The translations under genes were made by a program, and so were the position numbers. The notes beneath the pieces were generated by a model, which saw only the letters and a list, made by a program, of their open reading frames with translations, was not told the origin of the DNA and searched no databases. 64,000 bases of DNA from an uncultured Blautia sp. (lineage in GTDB: Bacteria > Bacillota > Clostridia > Lachnospirales > Lachnospiraceae), in NCBI GenBank assembly GCA_934364795.1, contig CAKRMK010000014.1, forward strand, positions 10,773 through 74,772. The letters are read 5' to 3'. Each line of letters starts with the position of its first letter. Position 1 is the stretch's first letter. Below are positions 52,646-63,895 of the stretch, one piece after another.

Positions 52646-52721
52646 TTGTGTACTCTTTCTGCTGTTCAAGCTGTTCCAGACAATATTTTTCTGCCAGAAT
52701 TATGTGTTTACTTCTTAATTT

Positions 52722-52750
52722 ATTATAACCAGTTTACACTTGTTCCTCAA
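52722..52750 (-). promoter_or_regulatory. Promoter upstream of the small ORF and uvrB
   Basis: TTGAGG, 17 bases, TATAAT on the minus strand. It resembles the promoter at 37160-37188 in boxes, spacer and flanking bases. Confidence 0.7.
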
Positions 52751-52989
52751 TCAGTATTTGCCGTATATTACTTTGGCTATTAAAATTTTTAGCTTTTCGA
52801 TATAAATTATAACACAGAAAATTAAATTTGTACACATAATTCGAACATTCGTTCTATAATTTTTGCCTCTTATGCATTGATTTTCAAAAACAGGATTGTT
52901 ACTATATATAAAAAGCAATGACAGAGTCATAAAAAAGATTGTGACGGTAGTAAGTATTTTATACATATTTAAAACAGGGAGAGGTTGGA

Positions 52990-53532
52990 ATGAATATTTG
53001 TGTATATGGCGCATCAAGTGCCACGTTAAAAGATATTTATTATGAAAAAACAGAAGAATTTGGAAGAGCCATGGGAAAAAGAGGTCATGGCCTGGTATTT
53101 GGGGGAGGCGCTACAGGAATGATGGGTGCAGCAGCCAGAGGTGTGGCAGCAGAGAAGGGATACATACTTGGAATTGCTCCCCGTTTTTTTGATCAGCCAG
53201 GTGTTTTATATGAAAAATGTACAGAGTTTATTTTTACAGAAACCATGAGAGAAAGAAAAAAGCTTCTGGAAGAAAAATCAGATGCCACAGTTGTGACACC
53301 AGGTGGAATCGGAACCTATGAAGAATTTTTTGAAATCTTTACATTAAAAAGCCTGAACAGAATTGACCGCCCCATTGTTCTTTATAATATCAATGGATAT
53401 TACGACAGAATGAAAGAGCTTCTTGAATATACAGCCAAAGAAAATTTTATGGATTCTTCGGTATTAGAGCTGGTGGTATTTCTGAATGATCCTGATGCAG
53501 TTTTGAATTATCTGGAGAACTACAGGAAATGA
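52990..53532 (+). CDS. LOG-family protein (TIGR00730)
   Basis: A 180-residue Rossmann-fold protein of the LOG / TIGR00730 group, whose studied members are nucleoside 5'-monophosphate phosphoribohydrolases. The motif TPGGIGTYEEFFE and the upstream VFGGGATGMMGAAARG are diagnostic. GGGAGAGG precedes the ATG. Its in vivo substrate in bacteria of this type is not established. It lies ahead of the heat-shock operon but has no shared function with it. Confidence 0.88.
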   Translation: MNICVYGASSATLKDIYYEKTEEFGRAMGKRGHGLVFGGGATGMMGAAARGVAAEKGYILGIAPRFFDQPGVLYEKCTEFIFTETMRERKKLLEEKSDATVVTPGGIGTYEEFFEIFTLKSLNRIDRPIVLYNINGYYDRMKELLEYTAKENFMDSSVLELVVFLNDPDAVLNYLENYRK

Positions 53533-53606
53533 TGTATTAGAGGAAAGATTTGCAGGGAAATAAAGTAAAAAGTATCAAAAAAGATGAAAAAATTTTGTAA
53601 AAAATA

Positions 53607-53635
53607 TTGACAAAAAGAATGGAGAGGTGTATCTT
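53607..53635 (+). promoter_or_regulatory. Heat-shock operon promoter
   Basis: TTGACA, 17 bases, TATCTT, ending 13 bases before the CIRCE element. Confidence 0.8.
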
Positions 53636-53648
53636 AACAGCATAGATG

Positions 53649-53675
53649 TTAGCACTCTTAAAAAATGAGTGCTAA
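53649..53675 (+). promoter_or_regulatory. CIRCE operator (HrcA binding site)
   Basis: TTAGCACTC, nine bases, GAGTGCTAA: the exact CIRCE consensus, placed at the start of the hrcA transcript. HrcA bound here represses the whole operon until heat stress. Confidence 0.98.
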
Positions 53676-53707
53676 CAAAAAGGAATTCAGAAAGGAGCAG
53701 ATATTTC

Positions 53708-54748
53708 ATGGATGAAGTATTAGATGAGCGCAAACGGAAAATACTGAAAGCAATCATCAAAACTTATATGGAAACAGGCGAGCCGGTAGGTTCCAGAACA
53801 ATTTCCAAATATCCGGGCTTAAATGTCAGCTCTGCTACGATCCGAAATGAGATGTCCGATTTAACGGATATGGGCTACATTGTACAGCCCCATACCTCAG
53901 CAGGAAGAATTCCATCAGATAAAGGCTATCGCCTTTATGTGGATGAACTTACCAGGGAAAAGGAAGCCGAGATCGCAGAAATCCGTGACATGATGATTGA
54001 AAAATCAGACAAGATGGATAAGGTATTAAAGCAGGTTGCAAAGGTTCTTGCAAATAATACCAATTATGCGACTATGGTTGCTGTTCCACAATATAAAGGA
54101 AGCACCCTGAAGTTTATTCAGCTTTCACGAGTTAATGAACGACAGCTGATCGCGGTTGTTGTATGTGAAGGAAATGTTATCCGGAACCAGATCATTAATA
54201 TTGAAGAGGAGATGGATGACCAGACGATCCTGAAGCTGAATCTTCTTCTGAATACCAACCTGAACGGCGTTCCCATCCAGGATATCAATCTTGGTATGAT
54301 CGCCAGACTGAAAGAGCAGGCCGGAAGCCACAGCGGTGTGGTTGCAGATGTGCTGGATGCAGTTGCAGCTACCATCCATGTGGATGAAGAAGATATGAAA
54401 GTATATACATCCGGAGCGACCAACATATTTAAGTATCCGGAGCTTGCAGATACATCCAAAGCCAGTGAGCTGATTTCCACTTTTGAAGATAAACAGGAAC
54501 TTGCGGACATGGTTCGTGAGGAAATGGGAGATTCAGAGAATACAGGAATTCAGGTATATATCGGAGATGAAGTTCCGGTGCGTACCATGAAGGACTGCAG
54601 CGTGGTTACAGCCACATATGAGCTTGGCGATGGAATGCGTGGAACCATTGGAATCATTGGTCCCAAGCGTATGGATTATGAGAATGTGGTGGACAGCTTA
54701 AAGAAATTGAAAGTCCAGCTTGATGAAATGGTAAATAAGAAAACCTAG
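53708..54748 (+). CDS. hrcA: Heat-inducible transcription repressor HrcA
   Basis: A 346-residue HrcA. N-terminal winged helix-turn-helix (VGSRTISKYPGLNVSSATIR), followed by the GAF-like and dimerisation domains. ATG at 53708 follows AAAGGAG; an in-frame GTG 13 codons earlier lies inside the CIRCE element and is rejected. It represses its own operon through the CIRCE site. A 12-codon fragment of this start is found at 37313. Confidence 0.96.
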   Translation: MDEVLDERKRKILKAIIKTYMETGEPVGSRTISKYPGLNVSSATIRNEMSDLTDMGYIVQPHTSAGRIPSDKGYRLYVDELTREKEAEIAEIRDMMIEKSDKMDKVLKQVAKVLANNTNYATMVAVPQYKGSTLKFIQLSRVNERQLIAVVVCEGNVIRNQIINIEEEMDDQTILKLNLLLNTNLNGVPIQDINLGMIARLKEQAGSHSGVVADVLDAVAATIHVDEEDMKVYTSGATNIFKYPELADTSKASELISTFEDKQELADMVREEMGDSENTGIQVYIGDEVPVRTMKDCSVVTATYELGDGMRGTIGIIGPKRMDYENVVDSLKKLKVQLDEMVNKKT

Positions 54749-54764
54749 AAAGGCGGTTGAAAGC

Positions 54765-55439
54765 GTGTCAGAAGAAATGAATAAAGAAGCCGAAGTACCA
54801 GAAGAAGCAGTTGAGATTCCGGTAACTGACGGAAGTGAAGAAGAGGCAGCAGATACAGCCCAGGCAGCAGAAGAGAAAACTTCCGAAGAAGAAACTTCCA
54901 GCGAAGCAAAGGCAGAGGAAAAAGAGGAGCCACAGCAGGAAGAAAGTTCACAGAAGGAACCGGAAACAAAAACAAAAACTTCTTTCTTTGGCAAAAAGAA
55001 AAAAGAAAAAGATAAATTTGAACAGCAGATCGAAGATCTTACAGACAGACTGAAGCGAAGCATGGCTGAATTTGATAACTACCGTAAAAGAACGGAGAAA
55101 GAAAAATCCAGCATGTATATCATCGGTGCGAAGGACATTGTAGAAAAAATGCTTCCAATTGTAGATAATTTTGAAAGAGGTCTTGCACAGGCACCGGAAA
55201 ACGATCCCTTTGCAGAAGGCATGAAAATGATTTACAAACAGATGATGACAGCTTTTGATGAGATGGGTGTAAAACCAATCGAGACTGTAGGTAAGGAATT
55301 TGATCCGAATCTGCACAATGCAGTAATGCATGTGGAGGATGATTCAGTAGGCGAGAACATTGTTGTGGAAGAATTCCAGAAGGGATATACTTACAAGGAT
55401 TTCGTTGTAAGACACAGCATGGTCAAAGTTGCTAACTGA
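54765..55439 (+). CDS. grpE: Nucleotide exchange factor GrpE
   Basis: A 224-residue GrpE. The first 75 residues are a long acidic Glu-rich tail, then a coiled coil (EQQIEDLTDRLKRSMAEFDN, YRKRTEKEK) and the beta domain ending VGENIVVEEFQKGYTYKD. It releases ADP from DnaK. The start is GTG with AAAGGCGG eight bases upstream. It is second in the heat-shock operon. Confidence 0.96.
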   Translation: MSEEMNKEAEVPEEAVEIPVTDGSEEEAADTAQAAEEKTSEEETSSEAKAEEKEEPQQEESSQKEPETKTKTSFFGKKKKEKDKFEQQIEDLTDRLKRSMAEFDNYRKRTEKEKSSMYIIGAKDIVEKMLPIVDNFERGLAQAPENDPFAEGMKMIYKQMMTAFDEMGVKPIETVGKEFDPNLHNAVMHVEDDSVGENIVVEEFQKGYTYKDFVVRHSMVKVAN

Positions 55440-55505
55440 TTTTAGACAGTCATTTAACTAACATTCAGAATAGATGTTTAATATTTTAACAGGAGGAAAA
55501 TTATC

Positions 55506-57383
55506 ATGGGAAAAATCATTGGTATTGATTTAGGTACAACAAATAGCTGTGTAGCTGTTATGGAAGGTGGACAGCCAACCGTTATCGCAAATACAGAAGG
55601 ATCCAGAACAACACCATCAGTTGTAGCTTTTACAAAAACAGGTGAGCGTCTGGTAGGTGAGCCTGCTAAACGTCAGGCAGTTACAAATGCAGAGAAAACA
55701 ATTTCTTCCATCAAAAGAGAGATGGGTACAGATTACCGTGTAACAATTGATGACAAGAAATATTCCCCACAGGAAATTTCCGCTATGATCCTTCAGAAAC
55801 TGAAAAAAGATGCAGAAGGATATCTGGGAGAGCCTGTTACAGAAGCAGTTATCACAGTTCCGGCATATTTCAATGATGCACAGCGTCAGGCAACAAAGGA
55901 TGCAGGTAAGATTGCAGGCCTTGATGTAAAGCGTATTATCAACGAGCCTACAGCAGCAGCTCTTGCATATGGTCTTGACAATGAAAAAGAGCAGAAGATC
56001 ATGGTATATGACCTTGGTGGTGGTACATTCGATGTTTCCATTATTGAAATCGGTGATGGAGTTATCGAGGTTCTTGCAACAGCTGGTAACAACCGTCTTG
56101 GTGGTGATGATTTCGACCAGAGAATCACAGATTACATGCTTTCCGAGTTCAAGAGAACAGAGGGCGTTGACTTAAGCGGTGACAAGATGGCTCTTCAGAG
56201 ATTAAAAGAAGCAGCAGAAAAAGCAAAGAAAGAGCTTTCTTCCGCAACAACTACAAATATCAATCTTCCGTTCATCACAGCAACTGCTGAGGGACCGAAG
56301 CACTTTGATATGAACCTTACAAGAGCTAAATTTGATGAGCTTACACATGACCTTGTAGAGAAAACAGCAGAGCCGGTTCGCCGTGCACTTTCTGATGCAG
56401 GCCTTACAGCTTCTGATCTTGGCCAGGTACTTCTGGTTGGTGGATCTACACGTATCCCGGCTGTACAGGATAAAGTAAGACAGTTAACTGGCAAAGAGCC
56501 AAGTAAAGCTCTGAACCCTGATGAGTGTGTTGCACTTGGTGCTTCTATCCAGGGTGGTAAGCTTTCCGGTGAGTCTGGTGCAGGTGACATCCTTCTTCTT
56601 GATGTTACTCCACTGTCACTGTCTATCGAGACTATGGGTGGCATCGCAACTCGTCTGATCGAGAGAAATACAACAATCCCGACCAAGAAGAGCCAGATCT
56701 TCTCCACAGCAGCAGATAATCAGACCGCTGTAGATATCAATGTATTACAGGGTGAGCGTCAGTTTGCGAAAGACAATAAGTCCCTTGGACAGTTCCGTCT
56801 GGATGGAATCCCGCCAGCACGTCGTGGTGTTCCGCAGATCGAGGTTACATTTGATATTGATGCCAACGGTATTGTAAATGTATCTGCAAAAGACCTTGGT
56901 ACAGGTAAAGAGCAGCACATTACCATTACAGCTGGTTCCAATATGTCTGAATCCGAAATCGATAAAGCTGTCAAAGAAGCAGCAGAGTTCGAGGCACAGG
57001 ACAAGAAACGTAAAGAGGCAATTGATACAAAGAACAATGCAGACTCTATGGTATTCCAGGTTGAGAACGCATTAAAAGAAGCAGGAGATAAGATTGATGC
57101 AAATGACAAAGCAGCTGTAGAAGCTGACCTGAATGCATTAAAAGATATCCTTGCAAAATATACAAATACAGAAGATCTTGGAGATGCACAGGTTGCAGAG
57201 ATCAAAGCAGCTCAGGAGAAGATGATGGAAAGTGCTCAGAAGCTTTTCGCAAAGATGTATGAGGCACAGAACCCACAGGGCGGCGCAGGTCAGGCTGGCC
57301 CGGACATGGGAGGAGCTTCCCAGGGCGGCAATGAGGCAGGCTACGGCGATGATGTTGTAGATGCTGACTACAAAGAAGTTTAA
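55506..57383 (+). CDS. dnaK: Chaperone protein DnaK (Hsp70)
   Basis: A 625-residue Hsp70 with the ATPase signature [17 protein letters not shown] at the N-terminus, [13 protein letters not shown] and [14 protein letters not shown], the substrate domain with [17 protein letters not shown], and a Gly/Gln-rich tail ending VVDADYKEV. It lacks the 24-residue insert of Gram-negative DnaK, as usual in Firmicutes. CAGGAGG precedes the ATG. Works with GrpE and DnaJ encoded on either side. Confidence 0.98.
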   Translation: MGKIIGIDLGTTNSCVAVMEGGQPTVIANTEGSRTTPSVVAFTKTGERLVGEPAKRQAVTNAEKTISSIKREMGTDYRVTIDDKKYSPQEISAMILQKLKKDAEGYLGEPVTEAVITVPAYFNDAQRQATKDAGKIAGLDVKRIINEPTAAALAYGLDNEKEQKIMVYDLGGGTFDVSIIEIGDGVIEVLATAGNNRLGGDDFDQRITDYMLSEFKRTEGVDLSGDKMALQRLKEAAEKAKKELSSATTTNINLPFITATAEGPKHFDMNLTRAKFDELTHDLVEKTAEPVRRALSDAGLTASDLGQVLLVGGSTRIPAVQDKVRQLTGKEPSKALNPDECVALGASIQGGKLSGESGAGDILLLDVTPLSLSIETMGGIATRLIERNTTIPTKKSQIFSTAADNQTAVDINVLQGERQFAKDNKSLGQFRLDGIPPARRGVPQIEVTFDIDANGIVNVSAKDLGTGKEQHITITAGSNMSESEIDKAVKEAAEFEAQDKKRKEAIDTKNNADSMVFQVENALKEAGDKIDANDKAAVEADLNALKDILAKYTNTEDLGDAQVAEIKAAQEKMMESAQKLFAKMYEAQNPQGGAGQAGPDMGGASQGGNEAGYGDDVVDADYKEV

Positions 57384-57429
57384 TTAAATAAAGAATCTGA
57401 TTCCGTTTATTTCGGAAGCTGAAACTGCA

Positions 57430-57454
57430 GCCCGGCCATGATCTATGACCGGGC
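57430..57454 (+). promoter_or_regulatory. Hairpin between dnaK and dnaJ
   Basis: GCCCGG (57430-57435) pairs with CCGGGC (57449-57454), with an inner CAT/ATG. There is no T-run, so it probably lowers or stabilises rather than stops the downstream transcript. Confidence 0.5.
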
Positions 57455-57498
57455 AGTGGTGGTGGAAGATAAATACAAAAAAGTTAGGAAAAGAAATC

Positions 57499-58695
57499 AT
57501 GGCTGATAAAAGAGATTACTATGAAGTCTTGGGCGTTGATAAAAACGCAGACGAGGCTACGTTAAAAAAAGCATATCGTCAGCTTGCCAAGAAGTATCAT
57601 CCCGATGTGAATCCGGGAGATAAGGAAGCTGAAGCGAAATTTAAAGAGGCAACAGAGGCTTACAGCATCTTAAGTGACCCGGATAAGAGAAGACAGTATG
57701 ACCAGTTTGGCCATGCAGCCTTTGAAAACGGAGGCGGTGGCGGAGCAGGCGGCTTCGGCGGCTTTGATTTCTCCGGCTCTGATATGGGTGATATTTTCGG
57801 AGATATCTTCGGAGATCTGTTTGGTGGCGGCGGAGGCCGCAGACGTGCAAACAATGGTCCCATGAAAGGGGCAAATTTACGTGCACGCATCAATATCACC
57901 TTTGAGGATGCTGTATTTGGCTGTGAGAAAGAACTTGAGATCACACTGAAGGATGAATGTACAACCTGCCATGGAACTGGTGCGAAAGCTGGTACTTCAC
58001 CGGTTACCTGTCCGAAATGTAACGGAGAAGGACAGATTGTTTACACCCAGCAGTCCATGTTTGGAATGGTGCGTAATGTACAGGTGTGTCCGGACTGTCA
58101 TGGAACAGGTAAGATCATCAAAGATAAATGCCCGGATTGCCGTGGTACCGGATATATTGCAAACCGTAAGAAGATTAAAGTATCTGTTCCTGCTGGTATT
58201 GACAATGGACAGAGCATTCGTATCCGTGACAAAGGTGAGCCTGGAACAAATGGTGGTCCAAGAGGTGACCTTCTGGTGGAGGTAAATGTGGGACGCCATC
58301 CGATTTTCCAGAGACAGGATATGAATATTTATTCTACAGCACCGATTACTTATGCACAGGCTGCACTTGGCGGCGAGGTAAAACTGAATACGGTAGACGG
58401 CGAGGTTCTTTACGATGTGAAGCCAGGAACCCAGACCGATACCAGAATTCGTCTGAAGGGGAAAGGTGTTCCGTCTCTTCGCAATCGGAATGTCCGCGGT
58501 GATCATTATGTAACACTGGTAGTTCAGGTTCCAACGAATTTGAATGAGGAAGCAAAAGAAGCACTTCGCAAATTTGATGCGGCCTGCGGAAACCGTCCAG
58601 CTGGCAGTGAGACAGAAAATTCCGAAAAATCAGAAAAGTCTGAAAAAAAGAAAAAAAGCTTCATGGACAAATTAAAAGAAACTTTTGAAGAGTAA
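57499..58695 (+). CDS. dnaJ: Chaperone protein DnaJ
   Basis: A 398-residue type I DnaJ: J domain with YHPDVN, Gly/Phe-rich linker, four zinc-binding CxxCxGxG repeats ([36 protein letters not shown]) and the C-terminal client domain, ending in a Lys/Ser-rich tail. ATG at 57499 is chosen from the family start [13 protein letters not shown] and an AGGAAAAG site; the frame extends to 57445. It stimulates the DnaK ATPase. Confidence 0.98.
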   Translation: MADKRDYYEVLGVDKNADEATLKKAYRQLAKKYHPDVNPGDKEAEAKFKEATEAYSILSDPDKRRQYDQFGHAAFENGGGGGAGGFGGFDFSGSDMGDIFGDIFGDLFGGGGGRRRANNGPMKGANLRARINITFEDAVFGCEKELEITLKDECTTCHGTGAKAGTSPVTCPKCNGEGQIVYTQQSMFGMVRNVQVCPDCHGTGKIIKDKCPDCRGTGYIANRKKIKVSVPAGIDNGQSIRIRDKGEPGTNGGPRGDLLVEVNVGRHPIFQRQDMNIYSTAPITYAQAALGGEVKLNTVDGEVLYDVKPGTQTDTRIRLKGKGVPSLRNRNVRGDHYVTLVVQVPTNLNEEAKEALRKFDAACGNRPAGSETENSEKSEKSEKKKKSFMDKLKETFEE

Positions 58696-58722
58696 AAAAG
58701 CAGTTTTTCTATAAAAGAATAA

Positions 58723-58748
58723 AGAAAAGGGGAGATATCCTCTTTTCT
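58723..58748 (+). terminator. Terminator of the heat-shock operon
   Basis: AGAAAAGGGGA and TCCTCTTTTCT (one mismatch) around a 4-base loop, followed by T-run. Confidence 0.85.
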
Positions 58749-58808
58749 TTTTTTGTTACTTATTGTATATTAGAAAGTAGCCGCAAGAATCCGGAAAGGA
58801 GTTTTGCT

Positions 58809-59480
58809 TTGAAAACAAAGAAAAAGGATCTGTTAAACAAAGTTATTCCCAGTTGGGGGGTCATCCCTCTTTTTACTATATTAGCAGTGAATTGTCTGAT
58901 TTACTGGGGAAGCAGTGCGCTTACAGCTGGCAGATATCATTATGATTTTACAATGGCTATTGACAGGGCAGTACCGCTACTGCCTGGATTTGTGTGGATT
59001 TATATTCTTGCCTTTCCATTCTGGGCAGCAGGTTATGTGCTGGCTGCGAAACGGGGAAAAGATATGTTTTACCGGTTTGTGGCTACAGATTTGACCATAC
59101 ATTTTATATGCTTTATCTGTTTTGTTTTAATTCCTACCACAAATGTGCGGCCGCAGCTTGCAGGGAATACTGTATCAGAGAAAGTACTGCAGCTGGTTTA
59201 TTCTTTAGATGGAGGAAACAGCCCATCGAATCTGTTTCCCTCTATTCACTGTTATGTGAGCTGGATGTGCTGGAAGGCTGTAGCAGGTTCTAAGAAAATC
59301 CCAGGATGGTATCAGGTATTTTCACTTGTTTTTGCAGTGCTGATCATTGTTTCAACTCAGGTATTAAAACAGCATTATATTGTGGATGCAATTGTGGCAC
59401 TTGTTCTTGTGGAAATATTCTGGAGATTTTACCAGAAAGGGCAAAGGCACAGATGGGTATGTAAGATATTTAAAATTTAG
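58809..59480 (+). CDS. PAP2-family membrane phosphatase/phosphotransferase
   Basis: A 223-residue membrane protein with about six helices and the PAP2 active-site motifs: SNLFPSIHCY (PSxH) and STQVLKQHYIVDAI (SxxxxxxHxxxD). The usual first motif is weak, as in inositol-phosphotransferase-like members. It probably acts on a lipid phosphate or undecaprenyl pyrophosphate. The start is TTG, supported by GGAAAGGAG nine bases upstream. It stands alone between the heat-shock operon and prmA; the 160 bases after it hold nothing I can name. Confidence 0.82.
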   Translation: MKTKKKDLLNKVIPSWGVIPLFTILAVNCLIYWGSSALTAGRYHYDFTMAIDRAVPLLPGFVWIYILAFPFWAAGYVLAAKRGKDMFYRFVATDLTIHFICFICFVLIPTTNVRPQLAGNTVSEKVLQLVYSLDGGNSPSNLFPSIHCYVSWMCWKAVAGSKKIPGWYQVFSLVFAVLIIVSTQVLKQHYIVDAIVALVLVEIFWRFYQKGQRHRWVCKIFKI

Positions 59481-59642
59481 TTTTTAATTTTATTTGGAAC
59501 TCATTGATTTACTGCATAAATCAAAGCTTTCTAATGTTTTGCGGATTCCAAAGTTAAAAATCTTATTGTACAGGCATGAACGTTTTTGGAGATTTTGGAA
59601 CCCGATACCATATGAAAATTACAAGAAGATTGGAGAAATAAT

Positions 59643-60596
59643 ATGAAGTGGAATCGTTTTACCATCAAAACCAAAACTGAAGCAGAAGATGTTATCATTT
59701 CCGCACTTGCTGATGTTGGAGTGGAAGGTGTTGAAATTCAGGACAAGCAGCCTCTTACTGAGACAGACAAAGAGCAGATGTTTGTAGATATTATGCCAGA
59801 AGGCCCGGCAGACGACGGAATTGCTTATCTGAACTTTTATCTGGAAGAGGACACAGAAGTAGAACCAATGCTTGAGAAGGTTCGTGCTGTTCTGGAGGAA
59901 GTACGGGGATATATGGACATTGGTGAGGGCACTATTACAGAATCCCAGACAGAGGACAAAGACTGGATCAACAACTGGAAAGAATTTTTCCATCAGTTTT
60001 ATGTGGATGATATTCTGATTGTTCCGTCCTGGGAAGAAGTAAAAGAAGAAGATAAGGATAAAATGATTCTTCACATTGATCCGGGTACAGCTTTTGGAAC
60101 AGGAATGCATGAGACTACACAGCTTGTGATCCGTCAGCTGAAAAAGTTTGTGACAAAAGATACACAGATGCTGGATGTTGGAACCGGAAGTGGTATCCTT
60201 GGAATTGTAGCACTGAAGCTTGGCGCGGCACATGTTGTTGGAACAGACCTTGATCCATGTGCTATTCCGGCAGTGGCAGATAATAAAGAGGCCAATGGTA
60301 TCAAGGATGAAACTTTTGATATGCTCATTGGAAATATTATTGATGACAAAGAAGTTCAGGATACAGTAGGCTATGAGAAATATGATATTGTAACAGCCAA
60401 TATTCTGGCAGATGTGCTGGTACCTCTTACCCCTGTAATCGTAAGCCAGATGAAAAAAGGCGCTTATTATATTACCTCCGGAATTCTGGATGTAAAAGAA
60501 GAGGTAGTTGTCCAGGCGGTAAAGGATGCAGGACTTGTGCTGGTTGAGGTAACTCACCAGGGCGAGTGGGTATCTGTGACAGCAAGAAAGGAATAA
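59643..60596 (+). CDS. prmA: Ribosomal protein L11 methyltransferase
   Basis: A 317-residue PrmA: N-terminal L11-recognition domain, then a class I methyltransferase with the SAM-binding MLDVGTGSGILGIVALKLGA and the catalytic-site TANILADVL. The GTAFGTGMHETTQL segment is diagnostic. It trimethylates L11 in the cytoplasm. GGAG precedes the ATG. It is followed three bases later by rsmE, a common pair in Firmicutes. Confidence 0.96.
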   Translation: MKWNRFTIKTKTEAEDVIISALADVGVEGVEIQDKQPLTETDKEQMFVDIMPEGPADDGIAYLNFYLEEDTEVEPMLEKVRAVLEEVRGYMDIGEGTITESQTEDKDWINNWKEFFHQFYVDDILIVPSWEEVKEEDKDKMILHIDPGTAFGTGMHETTQLVIRQLKKFVTKDTQMLDVGTGSGILGIVALKLGAAHVVGTDLDPCAIPAVADNKEANGIKDETFDMLIGNIIDDKEVQDTVGYEKYDIVTANILADVLVPLTPVIVSQMKKGAYYITSGILDVKEEVVVQAVKDAGLVLVEVTHQGEWVSVTARKE

Positions 60597-60598
60597 TT

Positions 60599-61351
60599 AT
60601 GCAGCGCTTTTTTGTAGAACCATACCAGATCCAGGAAGAAGAACACAGGATTATTCTTACAGGATCCGATGTCAACCACATGAAAAATGTACTTCGCATG
60701 CGAATTGGCGAAGATGTATGGATCAGTGACGGAAAAGAAAAAGAGTACCATTGCACCATAGAGAGCTTTGAAGAGGAGAATGCAGTTCTTCATATTTTAT
60801 ATGCACAGGAGCCACAGTATGAGCTTCCAAGCCGTATTTACCTGTTTCAGGGACTTCCAAAGGGTGACAAAATGGAGCTGATCATTCAGAAAGCTGTGGA
60901 ACTTGGAGCTTATGCAATTGTTCCTGTAGAGACAAGACGCTGCGTTGTGAAGCTGGATGAAAAGAAAGCACTAAAAAAGACTGCCAGATGGCAGCAGATT
61001 GCAGAAAGTGCGGCGAAGCAGTCAAAGAGAATGCTGATCCCACAAGTGAAGCAGGTAATGGGCTGGAGAGATGCTCTTGCTCTTGCAAAAGAACTGGATG
61101 TACTTCTGATTCCCTACGAGCTTGCCAAAGGTATAAAAGAAACAAGAGAAATACTGTCCAATATAAAACCGGGGCAGTCTGTGGGAATTTTTATCGGGCC
61201 GGAAGGCGGATTCGAGGAAGAAGAGGTTCAGGCTGCCATGGAAGCTGGCGCAAAGCCGGTAACACTGGGAAAAAGGATCCTGCGTACGGAAACAGCCGGA
61301 ATGACCATGCTGTCTATTCTGATGTTTACGCTGGAAAAAGAGGAAGAATAA
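60599..61351 (+). CDS. rsmE: 16S rRNA (uracil-1498-N3)-methyltransferase
   Basis: A 250-residue RsmE of the SPOUT class: N-terminal PUA-like domain (MQRFFVEPYQIQ) and a knotted C-terminal domain with IGPEGGFEEEEV and LGKRILRTETAGM, which bind SAM. ATG at 60599 follows AAAGGA; the frame extends to 60566 inside prmA. It methylates N3 of U1498 in 16S rRNA. Confidence 0.95.
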   Translation: MQRFFVEPYQIQEEEHRIILTGSDVNHMKNVLRMRIGEDVWISDGKEKEYHCTIESFEEENAVLHILYAQEPQYELPSRIYLFQGLPKGDKMELIIQKAVELGAYAIVPVETRRCVVKLDEKKALKKTARWQQIAESAAKQSKRMLIPQVKQVMGWRDALALAKELDVLLIPYELAKGIKETREILSNIKPGQSVGIFIGPEGGFEEEEVQAAMEAGAKPVTLGKRILRTETAGMTMLSILMFTLEKEEE

Positions 61352-61354
61352 GAA

Positions 61355-62509
61355 ATGGAAGCATATTTTGACAACTCTGCTACCACAAGATGTTATCCAC
61401 AGGTGGCAGAAATCGTAGTAAAAACAATGACAGAGGATTTTGGAAATCCTTCTGCCATGCATCAGAAGGGCGTGGAAGCAGAGAAATATGTCCGTGAATC
61501 TGCAAAGATACTTGCAGGCCTTCTGAAAGTAAATGAAAAAGAAATTATATTTACTTCCGGTGGAACAGAGTCAAATAACCTGGCGCTGTTCGGCGGGGCA
61601 GATGCAAATAAAAGAAGCGGAAACCACATTATCACCACTTCAGTGGAGCATGCGGCAGTAGGACAGCCTGTAGAGCGCCTGGAAAAGATGGGATATGAGG
61701 TGACTGTGGTTCCGGTAGATCACAGAGGCGTAGTACGGCTGGATGCTTTGGAAAAAGCACTGCGTCCGGATACCATTCTTGTGTCCACTATGTATGTAAA
61801 TAATGAGGTTGGCGCAGTTATGCCAGTAGAGGAGATTGCAAAGCTGGTTCATGAAAAAAGCCCGAAAGCCCTTTATCATGTAGACGCCATACAGGCCTTT
61901 GGAAAATACCGGATCTATCCGAAAAAAATCGGAATTGACATGCTTTCTGTAAGCAGTCACAAGATTCACGGACCTAAGGGTGTTGGATTTTTGTATATTA
62001 ATGAAAAAGCAAAAGTACAGCCACAGATCCTGGGAGGCGGCCAGCAGGCAGGAATGCGTTCCGGTACTGATAATGTACCTGGAATAGCAGGACTTGGTGT
62101 TGCGGCAAGCATGGTGTATACAGATTTTGACGAAAAAATCCAGCATATGTACCAGCTGAAAGAACGTCTTGCAGAAGGTTTTCTGAAACTGCCGGATGTA
62201 CGGATCAACGGCATGGAGCTGTCAGAAGGTGCACCACAGATCTTAAGTGCAAGCTTCATGGGAGTGCGAAGTGAGGTTTTACTTCATACTCTTGAAGAAA
62301 AGGGAATTTATGTTTCAGCAGGAAGTGCCTGCTCCAGCCACAAACGTAAGGCAGCAGGAACTTTAAGTGCAATGGGAATGGAAGCAGCACAACGAGAAAG
62401 CACTTTACGTTTCAGCTTTTCAGAAGAAAATACCTTTGAAGAAGTGGATTACTGTCTGGAAGTAATTGGACAGGTGCTCCCTATGCTTAGAAGGTATTCC
62501 AGACATTAA
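61355..62509 (+). CDS. Cysteine desulfurase (NifS/IscS-like)
   Basis: A 384-residue PLP enzyme that takes sulfur from cysteine. The PLP Lys203 is in SSHKIHGPKG and the persulfide Cys326 in SAGSACSSHKRK; the short loop around it is of the NifS/IscS class. It is three bases after rsmE and 135 bases before thiI, the arrangement of NifZ-ThiI in Bacillus, so it most likely feeds sulfur to ThiI for 4-thiouridine. A small GC-poor hairpin with T-run near 62590-62620 may reduce read-through. Confidence 0.92.
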   Translation: MEAYFDNSATTRCYPQVAEIVVKTMTEDFGNPSAMHQKGVEAEKYVRESAKILAGLLKVNEKEIIFTSGGTESNNLALFGGADANKRSGNHIITTSVEHAAVGQPVERLEKMGYEVTVVPVDHRGVVRLDALEKALRPDTILVSTMYVNNEVGAVMPVEEIAKLVHEKSPKALYHVDAIQAFGKYRIYPKKIGIDMLSVSSHKIHGPKGVGFLYINEKAKVQPQILGGGQQAGMRSGTDNVPGIAGLGVAASMVYTDFDEKIQHMYQLKERLAEGFLKLPDVRINGMELSEGAPQILSASFMGVRSEVLLHTLEEKGIYVSAGSACSSHKRKAAGTLSAMGMEAAQRESTLRFSFSEENTFEEVDYCLEVIGQVLPMLRRYSRH

Positions 62510-62644
62510 AAATATCAGGAAAAGGTCAAAAGCAGTTCATGCCTGCATGATAAGGCATTTGATCTGGAGCTTACAGAACATAAGAAAGTAGCTATTTACA
62601 AAGTAAATTAGCAGCTTTTTAATAAAATAACAGGAGGAAACGAA

Positions 62645-63826
<1,182 letters not shown>

Positions 63827-63855
63827 AACCAATTAAATATACAGGTACAAAAAAA

Positions 63856-63877
63856 GAGGAACTGTTTACAGTTCCTC
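63856..63877 (-). terminator. Terminator of the gene at the right edge
   Basis: GAGGAACTG and CAGTTCCTC around TTTA; on the minus strand a run of T follows, so it ends the partial gene at 63896 and may also slow transcripts from thiI. Confidence 0.85.
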
Positions 63878-63895
63878 CATTAATTACCGAAATAA

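Noticed and set aside
53669..53707. Earlier GTG start for hrcA
   Set aside because: It lies inside the CIRCE operator and has no ribosome site; the ATG at 53708 has AAAGGAG.
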